A stretch of 64,000 nucleotides of DNA from Paenibacillus abyssi (GCF_014640295.1 NZ_BMGR01000008.1:124001-188000), one strand, 5' to 3'. Shown: positions 18,324 to 27,168, counted from the stretch's first letter. Notes: generated by a model from the letters alone, not told the origin. Numbers and translations: made by a program.

Positions 18324-19199
18324 GTGAGAATCAGGTTGATGAAGCCATGGTTGTTTATTATGCCTGCACTCTTGATTTATTTGACGGTTATATTCGTGCC
18401 ATCCCTTTATACATTGTATCTCAGTTTTTTTAATTGGAACGGGGTGGCGCCGACTAAGCAGTTCGTAGGTTTTCGGAATTATGCGGATTTGATTTTTCGG
18501 GATTCCGTCTTTCTGAAAGCACTGGCGAACAACATTTTGTGGACCATCGGTTCCCTGACGATCATTATGGGGATCGGATTAATGCTTGCGCTGTTGTTGA
18601 ATAAGAAAATCAAGGGCCGGATCGTTTTTCGCGGCATATTTTATTTTCCTTTCGTGTTATCGGGCGTAATCGTCGCAACAATATGGACCTGGATGTACAA
18701 CCCGATGCAGGGTTTCGTCAACAAATTGCTGGAATCCATCGGCCTTGAGAACTGGGCGCTCGCTTGGCTTGCGGAACCAAAGATCGCGCTTTATGCGGTA
18801 TTTGTTGCGGCGATCTGGCATGGGGTAGGGCAGCCGCTCGTGTTATTTCTGGCAGGACTGCAGACCATTCCGCAGGATCCATACGAAGCAGCGGTTATCG
18901 ATGGAGCGAAGCCTTACCAGATGTTCTGGAATATTTCGCTTCCGCTGCTGCGGGAAACATTTGTTATTGTTGTGGCCATTACGATGGTTTCATCGATGAA
19001 AGTATATGACATCGTGTATGCGATGACAGGTGGAGGGCCTGCGGAGAGCACCCATGTATTAGCATCTTGGATGTATTTTCAAACCTTTAAATTTGCCAAT
19101 ATCGGAATCGGCTCAGCCATTTCCATGTTTCTTATCTTTATTACGATGATCGTGATTATTCCTTACGTTTACTATACAACTAAAAAATCGCATGTGTGA
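18324..19199 (+). CDS. Carbohydrate ABC transporter permease (CUT1, first subunit)
   Basis: About 291 residues from a GTG at 18324, which lies 9 nt after GAGGAGG; an ATG at 18318 is too close to that site. Six hydrophobic segments and the inner-membrane EAA signature (YEAAVIDGAKPYQMFWNISLP) mark it as a MalF/UgpA-type permease. It partners the permease at 19227 and the binding protein at 16870. Confidence 0.93.
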   Translation: MRIRLMKPWLFIMPALLIYLTVIFVPSLYTLYLSFFNWNGVAPTKQFVGFRNYADLIFRDSVFLKALANNILWTIGSLTIIMGIGLMLALLLNKKIKGRIVFRGIFYFPFVLSGVIVATIWTWMYNPMQGFVNKLLESIGLENWALAWLAEPKIALYAVFVAAIWHGVGQPLVLFLAGLQTIPQDPYEAAVIDGAKPYQMFWNISLPLLRETFVIVVAITMVSSMKVYDIVYAMTGGGPAESTHVLASWMYFQTFKFANIGIGSAISMFLIFITMIVIIPYVYYTTKKSHV

Positions 19200-19226
19200 T
19201 TTTCGGAAAGATGGTGACTGACTACA

Positions 19227-20063
19227 ATGGACGAACAGCGAGTTCACCCCATGATCGGAATGCTGAGGTATGCCTTACTAACGATACTGGCTGTCGTTTT
19301 TTTAATACCGATCGTATTTATCGCTTTTACTTCATTAAAATCGAACGCCGACTTGCTGACGAATCCGTTCTATGCATTGCCGGAGAAATTTGAATGGGGA
19401 AATTACGCGAAAGCATGGGAACAGGGAAGATTAAGCATGTATATGAAGAACACCGCTCTCATTGCCTTTATTAAGGTGCCGCTGGGGATCCTGATCGAAG
19501 CCTTTGCCGCTTATGCACTGACAAGAATGGTGTTTAAGGGAAGCAACTTGATGTTTGCCTTCTTCCTGGTGGGCATGATGGTTCCGATGCAGGCGACGCT
19601 TGTGCCATTGAACATATTTTTGAACAATACGGGCCTGGTCAACACGTATCCGGGCATTATCCTGGTATATATCGGATTTGGGGTGCCCTTCGGCATTTTG
19701 ATCCTGCGAGGTTTTTTTCGCACGATTCCAAAGGAGATTGATGAGGCTGCGCTAATCGATGGATGCGGAGATGTCGGGAAGTTTTTCCGGATTATTCTGC
19801 CGCTGTCGATGCCTGCGATTGCGACGCTGTTCATTTTCGACTTCATGGCGACCTGGAATGAATTCCTGCTCGCACAAATCTTTATTACGAGCGATTCGAT
19901 GAGAACGATAACGACGGGCCTTCTCGCGTTCCGCGGTGAACACTCGACGAATTATACGCTGCTGAATGCTGGTGTGCTGATCTCTGTTGTCCCGATTCTG
20001 CTTGTCTATCTGGCGTTCCAAAAGTATTTTGTCTCCGGCTTGGCCGGCTCTGTAAAAGGCTAA
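19227..20063 (+). CDS. Carbohydrate ABC transporter permease (CUT1, second subunit)
   Basis: A 278-residue MalG/UgpE-type permease with six membrane segments and the EAA loop (DEAALIDGCGDVGKFFRIILP). It starts 27 bp after the first permease gene and is the last gene of the importer operon. The next gene is on the opposite strand. Confidence 0.93.
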   Translation: MDEQRVHPMIGMLRYALLTILAVVFLIPIVFIAFTSLKSNADLLTNPFYALPEKFEWGNYAKAWEQGRLSMYMKNTALIAFIKVPLGILIEAFAAYALTRMVFKGSNLMFAFFLVGMMVPMQATLVPLNIFLNNTGLVNTYPGIILVYIGFGVPFGILILRGFFRTIPKEIDEAALIDGCGDVGKFFRIILPLSMPAIATLFIFDFMATWNEFLLAQIFITSDSMRTITTGLLAFRGEHSTNYTLLNAGVLISVVPILLVYLAFQKYFVSGLAGSVKG

Positions 20064-20152
20064 GTTAGGCTGATTAGGGCCAAGCGAGGTGCAGAAATGC
20101 ACATGGTGAAGGCAACCGTTCGTGCAGATCGGATCCTAGGATTCCGCCTGCT

Positions 20153-20656
20153 TCAAAGTGTCCAAAGCGCCATTAATAGCCCGTTACCGCCATATACCGG
20201 ATCTTGTGTGGGGAGGGGGACGAGCTGGATCTCGTGTAACACTTGAGGCCGCTCTCCGTCCTTGCCTGTCTTCAGATTGTATCGCATGCCCGCCGGATAA
20301 GCGCCGGCAACGCTGAAGTCAGGGCTTGATGCGAGCTTTTTGTGTCCTGTACCAGCCGGAAGCACGATAACGTCACCCGCTTTAACCTCAATTACTTTGC
20401 CGGATTCGCCGCCGATTATCATGGAAGCAGCCCCTCTCCGGATGCCTAATACCTCGTGGGCATTGCTGTGGTAGTGGTGATACTCATAGACGCCGTTTGA
20501 CCAGCTGTTCAGCCAGTTGTGCTGATTGAAAATGTGCTCAGCCCGGCTTGCTTTACATTCAAAAGCGTTCGGATAAAGGACAACCGGAAGATTCGGGTTG
20601 TTGGGGATAACACCATCATCCTTGAAGAAGAAGGTCACAACTTTGGAATCGTTCAA
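20153..20656 (-). CDS. Cupin-domain protein (YjlB-like)
   Basis: About 167 residues. A single cupin barrel with the metal motif HHYHSNAHEVLGI (motif 1) and PAGTGHKK (motif 2) resembles the YjlB family of small cupins, function unknown. There is no ATG at the start; the best-spaced start is TTG at 20656, 7 nt after GGAGGGG, with another TTG at 20662. It ends convergently with the ABC operon. A role in sugar binding or isomerisation is possible but unsupported. Confidence 0.82.
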   Translation of the reverse strand: MNDSKVVTFFFKDDGVIPNNPNLPVVLYPNAFECKASRAEHIFNQHNWLNSWSNGVYEYHHYHSNAHEVLGIRRGAASMIIGGESGKVIEVKAGDVIVLPAGTGHKKLASSPDFSVAGAYPAGMRYNLKTGKDGERPQVLHEIQLVPLPTQDPVYGGNGLLMALWTL

Positions 20657-20742
20657 CAGCAAGCCCCTCCTTGTATAGTAATGAGTACCCTATTTAATTG
20701 TTTTACATCGACATTGCTTATGTTACCAGGCTGTGCAGGTTC

Positions 20743-21420
20743 TTAAGAATCAGCTTGCTCATCGACAGACGGCCGCTTTCCCCGCTGTAATTCACGAATG
20801 GAGTAGCCGAAATCCATCTGAAGGTGAGGATAATCGGGGAACCTGTCCCAGTCGCCGCCCCAAGTGAATCCAAGTCCTTTGGCAATCCCGACTACCTCCA
20901 TCCAATCGGATTTCCCGTTGCCGTTGCCGTCATGTTCCAAATCCCAGATGACACTCCCATCCGCCAGCCGCAGCGCGAAATCGATGGCCAAGCCATAATT
21001 ATGATACGATTCTCCGCCTCTGGCATTGGTGACGATCTGCCCGATTGCCGTGCGTCCTTGCTCATATATGATGTTTTGCTCCTCATGGCTGCGGAAGCCG
21101 TCGGTAATCATGATGGTTATGCCTATTTTTCTGGTCTCAGCGACTAACTCATTTTTCTTTGCCAGAACGGTTGGATGAAGCTCCGTTACAGGAGGAGCAG
21201 GCTCAATCACCGACTCTGGAATGCTCCATTCCAATGCTTCGATTCCTCTCCATATTACAGCAGCCATAACCGCCCATACCATAAGTAAAAGCAATCTGCT
21301 TCTCCTTCGTCTGGGCCGGCCGTTTGCGCTCGTTTGATGTCTAATTTGCCTTTCAGCGGCAGCCTGGCTGTGCATCCTCTGGCCTCGTTGTATCATTGGT
21401 GCGTCTCTATTAGATTCCAT
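20743..21420 (-). CDS. Membrane-anchored M15 peptidase (D,D-carboxypeptidase / CwlK-like)
   Basis: A 225-residue protein with a basic N-terminus and one membrane helix (about 40-60). The outside domain is an M15 zinc peptidase: TDGFRSHEEQNIIYEQGRT, then GGESYHNYGLAIDF (zinc-binding H and D) and DYPHLQMD (third zinc ligand H). It should cut D-containing peptide links in peptidoglycan, either as an L-Ala-D-Glu endopeptidase or a VanY-type carboxypeptidase. It stands alone. Confidence 0.9.
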   Translation of the reverse strand: MESNRDAPMIQRGQRMHSQAAAERQIRHQTSANGRPRRRRSRLLLLMVWAVMAAVIWRGIEALEWSIPESVIEPAPPVTELHPTVLAKKNELVAETRKIGITIMITDGFRSHEEQNIIYEQGRTAIGQIVTNARGGESYHNYGLAIDFALRLADGSVIWDLEHDGNGNGKSDWMEVVGIAKGLGFTWGGDWDRFPDYPHLQMDFGYSIRELQRGKRPSVDEQADS

Positions 21421-21487
21421 ACGTTTATTTTATCATAACGAGAGAGGAAGGAACATTGTCCCGCATAGCACGCTCAGGATAACGATT

Positions 21488-21530
21488 TTAGACTGGATGT
21501 GTTATACTTATACAATGATAATACTTCTCA
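21488..21530 (+). promoter_or_regulatory. Promoter with overlapping Fur-like box
   Basis: TTAGAC (21488-21493), 17 nt, TACAAT (21511-21516), followed by TGATAATACTTCTCA (21516-21530). The latter matches the 7-1-7 Fur consensus TGATAATNATTATCA at 12 of 14 positions. It suggests iron control of the gene at 21622 and perhaps of the siderophore permeases beyond it. Confidence 0.55.
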
Positions 21531-21621
21531 TCAAATCGAACCGATTACATAATGAATGGTTTTGGAATGATTGTGCATAGAATAATGGTTTGAAATGGGA
21601 GAGGAAAGAAGGTGCGTTTTC

Positions 21622-22218
21622 ATGACGGATACAGCATGGACGAAGGACATTATTACATCACCGGGCGAGCTGCGGGAGCTGGCAGGTACACCGCATGAAG
21701 CTGTCATTAAAAAAAGTGTGGCAACGATCGATGATCATGTTCGGAAATACTTGTCGATCTCGCCGTTGTTTTTTCTATCCACATCAGGTGAACAAGGCCG
21801 GTGCGACGTATCGCCGCGCGGCGACGGCCCGGGCTTTGTGAAGGTGCTGGATGACAAACATATTATTTTTCCGGAGCGGCCTGGAAACCGCCGTGCGGAT
21901 TCCTTGTTAAATATATTGGCGAATCCGCATGTTGGCATGCTCTGCATTATTCCCGGCTTGAAGGAAGTGCTGCGAATTAACGGACAAGCAAGGATTACAA
22001 GGAACAGGAAGCTATTGGAAACGATGCAATGGGAAGGGAAAACATCAGGCTACGGCGTCATTGTCAAAGTCGAGGAATGTTTTATTCACTGCCCGCGGGC
22101 GCTTAACCAAGCGAAGGTCTGGCAGGTGGAATCATGGCCGGCCGCGGAGGAATTGCCGTCAATGACGGATATGTTCCACGCGCATTTGAAAATGAACGGC
22201 TACCTCCTCAAAGACTAA
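21622..22218 (+). CDS. Pyridoxamine 5'-phosphate oxidase-family flavin-binding split-barrel protein
   Basis: 198 residues from the ATG at 21622, 7 nt after GAAGGTG; an in-frame ATG 27 bp upstream has no such site. It has the split barrel of the PNPOx-like superfamily, as in the MSMEG_1061-type group: PLFFLSTSGEQGRCDVSPRGDGPGFV, FPERPGNRRADSL and VGMLCIIPG. Members bind FMN or F420 and act as oxidoreductases on varied substrates. The Fur-like box upstream and the iron-uptake genes downstream hint at an iron-related role, for example siderophore reduction (inference). Confidence 0.85.
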   Translation: MTDTAWTKDIITSPGELRELAGTPHEAVIKKSVATIDDHVRKYLSISPLFFLSTSGEQGRCDVSPRGDGPGFVKVLDDKHIIFPERPGNRRADSLLNILANPHVGMLCIIPGLKEVLRINGQARITRNRKLLETMQWEGKTSGYGVIVKVEECFIHCPRALNQAKVWQVESWPAAEELPSMTDMFHAHLKMNGYLLKD

Positions 22219-22260
22219 TGCCGCAAGGGAAGCGGCAGCGCGTTATTTTTAATTTTTTTT
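22219..22260 (+). terminator. Intrinsic terminator after the split-barrel gene
   Basis: TGCCGC (22219-22224) pairs with GCGGCA (22232-22237), followed by T-rich sequence that ends in a run of eight T to 22260. Confidence 0.7.
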
Positions 22261-22261
22261 T

Positions 22262-22295
22262 CCACTTGCTTTCTTTAACAGAGCAGGTGGTTTTT
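22262..22295 (+). terminator. Second terminator or attenuator before the FecCD permeases
   Basis: CCACTTGCT (22262-22270) pairs with AGCAGGTGG (22282-22290) with one G-T pair, followed by TTTTT. It follows the first terminator directly and precedes the permease start by about 45 nt. Confidence 0.65.
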
Positions 22296-22339
22296 GATGT
22301 CGTTTAGTATTGCGGACAGTGAACTGAGAAGGTGGGTAT

Positions 22340-23386
22340 ATGAACAATAATCGGGCGTTTGCAAATGAGGCCGGTCCTCAATTAAAGACACGTCCCATGG
22401 CTGCAGTTGCCATTCTGGCGGGTGGGCTGATCGTATTAGCGCTAGGTATCGCGGGCTCTATTTCCGTCGGGGCGGCGGATATTTCCCTGTCGACCGTGTG
22501 GGAGGCGATCTTCCATTTTGATGCTAATGTGAACCAGCATCAGATTATACAAGAGCTGCGCCTGCCGCGCGCGTTGAGCGGAGCGTTGGTCGGTGCGAGC
22601 TTTGCCGCAGCGGGTGCGATCATGCAGGGGATGACGCGCAATCCGTTGGCGGATTCAGGCTTGTTGGGTTTGAACGCCGGCGCGGGATTGGCCCTGGCGC
22701 TTTGCTTTGCGATCGTTCCGAGCCTTCCTTTTTCCAGCTTGATGCTGTACTCCTTTCTCGGCGCGGCGGTGGGAGCCGGCATGGTGTTCGGAATCGGCTC
22801 CATGGCCAGGGGAGGTCTTACTCCAGTACGCCTTACAATTGCCGGCGCGGCGGTAAGTGCACTGCTCATTGCTTTGGCCGAGGGGGTAGCATTGTATTTC
22901 AGGATCGGGCAGGATCTGGCGTTCTGGTATGCGGGTGGATTAGCGGGAACGCAATGGCTTCAAGTCAAAATGACGTTTCCTTGGATCGCCGGAGGATTGG
23001 CTGCTGCCATTATATTATCGCGTTCGGTTACGCTCCTGAGTTTGGGAGAAGAAGTAGCGACCGGACTGGGACAGCGAACGACAGCGGTTAAAATCGCCTG
23101 CATGCTGGTCGTGCTCGTGTTGGCAGGCGCGGCGGTATCGACCGCTGGACCGATTGCTTTTATAGGGCTCATTATTCCGCATGTTGCCCGGATGTTCGTC
23201 GGCGTAGATTACCGCTGGATCATTCCGTGCTCGGCAGTGCTGGGGGCATTGCTCATGGTGTTTGCCGATATTGCGGCGAGAATGATCAATCCTCCTTATG
23301 AAACACCAATCGGCGCTCTGATCGCATTGATCGGCGTACCGTTCTTTCTTTATTTGGCACAAAAGGAAAAGAGGGTATTTTCATGA
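22340..23386 (+). CDS. Iron-siderophore ABC permease (FecCD family), first subunit
   Basis: 348 residues with about nine to ten membrane segments. FecCD motifs include ELRLPRALSGALVGASFAAAG, NPLADSGLLGLNAGAGLALA and GPIAFIGLIIPHVARMFVG. It overlaps the second permease by 4 bp (ATGA). Layout resembles the Bacillus YfiZ-YfhA pair, whose ATPase (YusV) is encoded elsewhere; no ATPase is present here either. Confidence 0.94.
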   Translation: MNNNRAFANEAGPQLKTRPMAAVAILAGGLIVLALGIAGSISVGAADISLSTVWEAIFHFDANVNQHQIIQELRLPRALSGALVGASFAAAGAIMQGMTRNPLADSGLLGLNAGAGLALALCFAIVPSLPFSSLMLYSFLGAAVGAGMVFGIGSMARGGLTPVRLTIAGAAVSALLIALAEGVALYFRIGQDLAFWYAGGLAGTQWLQVKMTFPWIAGGLAAAIILSRSVTLLSLGEEVATGLGQRTTAVKIACMLVVLVLAGAAVSTAGPIAFIGLIIPHVARMFVGVDYRWIIPCSAVLGALLMVFADIAARMINPPYETPIGALIALIGVPFFLYLAQKEKRVFS

Positions 23387-24417
23387 CTTCCATTCCATCA
23401 AATCATATGGAGAGACGCAAAATGGCGAGGGCTGCCACTGTGATGGCCGTTCTTGTCATCCTGATCGGGACAGCCTTTATAATCAGCATGAATACCGGAC
23501 ATGTTAAGCTGACACCTGTGGAGGTATGGAATACGTTCTGGGGGAACGGGACCGATCGGCAAGAGCTGATCTTGTTCGATTTCAGGCTGCCGCGCATCGT
23601 CCTCTCCATATTGGTCGGGGCAGGCCTTGCGGTATCCGGCTGCATATTGCAGGGAATATCCCGTAACGCATTGGCTGAGCCGGGCATTCTGGGCATTAAT
23701 GCAGGGGCCGGATTGGCGGTGGTCCTGTATATCTCCTTTTTTTCGATGAACACCGCTGCCCCGGTCTTTTTTCTGCCGGTTTTTGCGCTTATTGGCGCGG
23801 GACTGACCGCTGCGCTTATCTATATTCTCTCCTATAGCCGGCAAAGAGGATTATCGCCGACACGCCTCCTCGTTGTCGGGATTGCTGTTGCCGCCGGTAT
23901 ATCTTCAGCCATGCTGGTTTTGACGATTCGTCTGGACCCGATGCAATATCAATTTGTATCCCTTTGGCTGGCTGGGAGCATATGGGGCTCCAACTGGAAC
24001 TTCGTGCTTGCCTTGCTGCCGTGGCTGCTCGTTCTGCTTCCGCTGGTCTTCCTTAAAGCGCGAGTTCTCAATGTGATGGCATTGGGGGAACACACTGCGT
24101 CCGGGTTGGGGGCGCATGTAGAGCGGCAGCGGCTCATACTGCTTGCTATGGCTGTCGGCTTGGCGGGTTCGTCCGTCGCCGTCGGGGGAGGGATCGCCTT
24201 TGTCGGTCTCATCGGCCCGCATCTTGCCCGCAGAATCGTCGGGCATCAGCATCAATATGCGCTGCCGGTCTCGGCCTTGATGGGAGCGCTGCTGTTAATC
24301 ACGGCGGATACGCTGGCCCGTTCCATCCTGCAGCCGGCTGAAATTCCGACAGGCATCGTAACCGCAATTATCGGGGCTCCATATTTCCTCTTTTTATTGG
24401 CAAAATCCAAATCATGA
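23383..24417 (+). CDS. Iron-siderophore ABC permease (FecCD family), second subunit
   Basis: 344 residues with the same fold: FRLPRIVLSILVGAGLAVSG, NALAEPGILGINAGAGLAVV, GGIAFVGLIGPHLARRIVG. It forms a heterodimeric channel with the upstream permease, to which it is translationally coupled. The binding protein gene follows 105 bp later under its own Fur-controlled promoter. Confidence 0.94.
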   Translation: MTSIPSNHMERRKMARAATVMAVLVILIGTAFIISMNTGHVKLTPVEVWNTFWGNGTDRQELILFDFRLPRIVLSILVGAGLAVSGCILQGISRNALAEPGILGINAGAGLAVVLYISFFSMNTAAPVFFLPVFALIGAGLTAALIYILSYSRQRGLSPTRLLVVGIAVAAGISSAMLVLTIRLDPMQYQFVSLWLAGSIWGSNWNFVLALLPWLLVLLPLVFLKARVLNVMALGEHTASGLGAHVERQRLILLAMAVGLAGSSVAVGGGIAFVGLIGPHLARRIVGHQHQYALPVSALMGALLLITADTLARSILQPAEIPTGIVTAIIGAPYFLFLLAKSKS

Positions 24418-24446
24418 GGAGCGATGGAGCTGAGCTTCTTTTTTTC

Positions 24447-24475
24447 TTGACAACGATATTGATAATCATTATCAT
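24447..24475 (+). promoter_or_regulatory. Fur-box promoter for the siderophore-binding protein
   Basis: A textbook sigma-A promoter: TTGACA (24447-24452), 17 nt, TATCAT (24470-24475). A perfect 7-1-7 Fur site TGATAATCATTATCA (24460-24474) covers the spacer and -10 element, so iron-loaded Fur should block it. Confidence 0.9.
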
Positions 24476-24521
24476 GATATTTGGGTGTTAATTAAACTTT
24501 TTTGAAAAAGTGGGGAAAACA

Positions 24522-25538
24522 ATGGTACGTACAGGTAAGAAAGGTACAAGTAAAGTAAGTTTGCTTTTGGTCTGCATGCTCGCATTGGCAGTGTTCTTAG
24601 CGGCTTGCGGCAGTAATGGCAATACACCGGAAACGACACCGGACAATACAAACCAAGCGCCTTCTGAAACTCCTGCTGCAGGTGAGGAAACAGCGGCGAC
24701 CGAAAAAACCGTACAGGACGCGATGGGCAATGAAGTAACGATTCCTGCTAATCCTGAGCGGGTACTGGCTGCTTACTATGAAGACCAACTGGTGACCCTT
24801 GGCGTTAAGCCTGTGGCGCAGTGGTCTGTTGCCAACGGTGCCCAAGACTATTTGGAGAGTGATCTGCAGGGGATTCCACTCATTAATTATGATCTTCCGC
24901 CTGAAGCGGTTGCCGGCTTTAACCCGGATTTTATCATTATCGGATCTTCCTTCTTGGTACAGAATGGACTCTATGATCAATATGCGAAGATTGCTCCGAC
25001 CTATGTGCTCGGTGACGAGCTGATCAAAGATTGGAGAGCGACGCTTCTCAAGATCGGTGAGCTGTTGAACAAAACCGATGAAGCCAATGCGGCGATCCAA
25101 GCTTACGATCAGAAAGTAGCGGATACCAAAGCGAAGCTCGAGCAAGCTGTTTCTGATAAATCGGCAGCGATCCTGTGGCTGACGCAAAAGCAATTCTATA
25201 TGGTTGACGGCAATCTTTCGAGCGGAGCTGTTCTATACCGAGATTTGGGCATGAAACAGCCGAATCTGATCACCGACCTGCCGGAAGAAGCACAAGCAAC
25301 CTGGAATCCGGTTTCGCTGGAGAAGCTGGCCGAGCTTGATGCGGATTATATCTTCCTTGTAAACAGCGATTCCGGCCAAGCGGCGGAAACGTTGGACAGT
25401 CCGATCTGGAAGGGGATTCCTGCCGTCAAAGAGGGGCATGTATATGAGATGAGCACGAAAAGCAGCTGGTTATACAGCGGTGCTATTGCAGGGCAAAAAG
25501 TGATGGATGATCTGCTGAGCGCGCTGGAAATGAAGTAA
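24522..25538 (+). CDS. Iron-siderophore ABC solute-binding lipoprotein
   Basis: 338 residues from the ATG at 24522; a GTG 12 bp upstream is an alternative. The lipoprotein signal ends in LAAC, followed by a Thr/Glu-rich linker. The mature protein is a class III (FhuD/BtuF-like) binding protein: VTIPANPERVLAAYYEDQLVTLGVKPVA, NPDFIIIG, LAELDADYIFLV. It should capture ferric siderophore and pass it to the two upstream permeases. Separate promoter and position after the permeases allow independent high expression. Confidence 0.93.
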   Translation: MVRTGKKGTSKVSLLLVCMLALAVFLAACGSNGNTPETTPDNTNQAPSETPAAGEETAATEKTVQDAMGNEVTIPANPERVLAAYYEDQLVTLGVKPVAQWSVANGAQDYLESDLQGIPLINYDLPPEAVAGFNPDFIIIGSSFLVQNGLYDQYAKIAPTYVLGDELIKDWRATLLKIGELLNKTDEANAAIQAYDQKVADTKAKLEQAVSDKSAAILWLTQKQFYMVDGNLSSGAVLYRDLGMKQPNLITDLPEEAQATWNPVSLEKLAELDADYIFLVNSDSGQAAETLDSPIWKGIPAVKEGHVYEMSTKSSWLYSGAIAGQKVMDDLLSALEMK

Positions 25539-25590
25539 GATTTGCGACACAGAGCTTCCAACACATGAGTGATTGCCTCAAACTAACTCA

Positions 25591-25635
25591 AAAGAGCGGC
25601 TTCATCCGATACTGATGGATGAAGCCGCTCTTTTT
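25591..25635 (+). terminator. Strong intrinsic terminator after the siderophore-binding protein
   Basis: A 17-bp perfect stem (25591-25607 with 25617-25633), core GAGCGGCTTCATCC, ends in TTTTT. The A-rich left side may make it bidirectional. Confidence 0.92.
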
Positions 25636-25649
25636 GCTGGGCGATGATC

Positions 25650-25678
25650 TTGACTCTTTATCAGTTTAGAGCTAAACT
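25650..25678 (+). promoter_or_regulatory. Promoter with palindromic operator for the MarR gene
   Basis: TTGACT (25650-25655), 17 nt, TAAACT (25673-25678). The palindrome AGTTTAG-AG-CTAAACT (25663-25678) covers the spacer and -10, as expected for autorepression by the MarR protein encoded next. Confidence 0.7.
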
Positions 25679-25709
25679 AATAATTATCAAGAGGGATTGA
25701 GGTAGACCT

Positions 25710-26168
25710 ATGGAAGAGAACAGAACAAAACCCTTCTTATCGAAGCAAGAGGAACGATTGGGATTGATGGTATGGTACCGTCTGTCGCGAATCTATAACC
25801 AGAGTATCCGGGAATCGAATCAGCATTTGAAAAATTGGAACTTATCAGCCGCGCAGTTCGATGTGCTCGTTCAAGTCGGTTCCCACGAACGCCTGACGCA
25901 GCAGCAGCTCGCAGATAAACTTTTTGTCACGAAGGGGAATATTACACAACTGCTGAGTAAGCTGGAAGAACTGGGCTGGATCAAGCGTGATCAGGAATGG
26001 AAAACGAAGTACCTCTCCTTGACGGAGCAAGGAAGAGCGGTATTCCAAGAGGTTGTCCCCCAGCAGGAACGGTTTCAAGCGGATCAATTCAGCGGATTGA
26101 ATAAGGATGAGAAAAAACAGCTTCTGGAGCTGCTGAAAAAATTCAAAAGTAAGGGTCAACCAAAATAA
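25710..26168 (+). CDS. MarR-family transcriptional regulator
   Basis: 152 residues with the winged helix-turn-helix of MarR proteins (LTQQQLADKLFVTKGNITQLLSKLEELGWIKR in the middle), flanked by helices for dimerisation. It is followed after 19 bp by a ring-cleaving dioxygenase, the same pairing as MhqR and its quinone-responsive targets in Bacillus, so it probably represses that gene in response to quinones, electrophiles or aromatic compounds (inference). No conserved OhrR-type N-terminal cysteine is evident. Confidence 0.92.
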   Translation: MEENRTKPFLSKQEERLGLMVWYRLSRIYNQSIRESNQHLKNWNLSAAQFDVLVQVGSHERLTQQQLADKLFVTKGNITQLLSKLEELGWIKRDQEWKTKYLSLTEQGRAVFQEVVPQQERFQADQFSGLNKDEKKQLLELLKKFKSKGQPK

Positions 26169-26187
26169 TGCCAGGAGGTTTATGAAC

Positions 26188-27168
26188 ATGGAATTGGAAC
26201 TGAAAGGAATTCATCACGTATCGGCGATCACTGCACGGGCCCCTGAAAACTTTGATTTTTACACAAAAGTAATGGGTCTTCGCCTCGTCAAGAAAACGGT
26301 CAACCAAGATGATACGTCCGTATATCACTTGTTTTATGGAGACGAAAAGGGCAATCCCGGAACCGAACTAACCTTCTTCGAAATTCCGATGTCCGGACAG
26401 AACCGCGAAGGCGTAAGCAGCATCTCTGCGTTGTCCCTTCGTGTGGCGAACGATCAAGCGTTACAGTATTGGAAGAGCCGGTTCGAACAATTCAAAGTCG
26501 ATCATGATGACATTACGGACCGCGGGGGCAGGGCAACGTTAGCGTTCCGGGATTTTGAAGGGCAGCGGCTTATTCTTGTATCGGATGAAAATGACAAGGG
26601 CGTACAAGCCGGCAAGCCATGGGATCGAAGTCCGGTTCCTGCAGAGTACGGCATTGTCGGATTAGGGCCGGTTAAATTAACGGTACAACATGCGGAGCCA
26701 ACCGCGCTTGTATTGACGCAATTAATGGGCTTCCGCCACAGCCGGCAATACCCGTCCCAGGTAGCGGGCCAACCGGATATTGTAGTGTATGAAACCGGTG
26801 AAGGAGGGACAGGGGCAGAGGTTCATCTGGAAGAGAGAAACGACCTTCCCCGCGAACAGCTTGGACGCGGCGGTGTTCACCATGTGGCATTCCGCGTGGA
26901 CAACGAAGACGAATTGCGTAAATGGATCAACCGCATCCGCGAAGCGAGATTCCCGAATTCCGGTTTTGTGGATCGCTTTTACTTCCGATCGCTCTATTTC
27001 AGAGAGCCGAACGGCATTCTCTTTGAATTGGCAACCGATGGCCCGGGCTTTGACACGGACGAGGAATTACATTCGCTCGGCGAGTCGTTGGCATTGCCGC
27101 CATTCCTTGAGTCGCAAAGAACCCAAATCGAAGCCGGCTTAAAACCATTGAATACAAAGGTTGATTGA
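26188..27168 (+). CDS. Ring-cleaving dioxygenase, glyoxalase fold (MhqO/MhqA-like)
   Basis: About 326 residues; ATG 26188 is spaced 9 nt from AGGAGG, ATG 26182 only 3 nt. Tandem vicinal-oxygen-chelate domains: the first begins GIHHVSAIT with Y/F-rich FDFYTKVMGLRLVKKTVNQDD, the second from LGPVKLTVQHAEPTALVLTQLMGFR, with the metal-binding H of GGVHHVAFRV and E of REPNGILFELATD. This matches MhqO/MhqA-type hydroquinone dioxygenases that remove quinones. Controlled by the upstream MarR gene. Confidence 0.9.
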   Translation: MELELKGIHHVSAITARAPENFDFYTKVMGLRLVKKTVNQDDTSVYHLFYGDEKGNPGTELTFFEIPMSGQNREGVSSISALSLRVANDQALQYWKSRFEQFKVDHDDITDRGGRATLAFRDFEGQRLILVSDENDKGVQAGKPWDRSPVPAEYGIVGLGPVKLTVQHAEPTALVLTQLMGFRHSRQYPSQVAGQPDIVVYETGEGGTGAEVHLEERNDLPREQLGRGGVHHVAFRVDNEDELRKWINRIREARFPNSGFVDRFYFRSLYFREPNGILFELATDGPGFDTDEELHSLGESLALPPFLESQRTQIEAGLKPLNTKVD

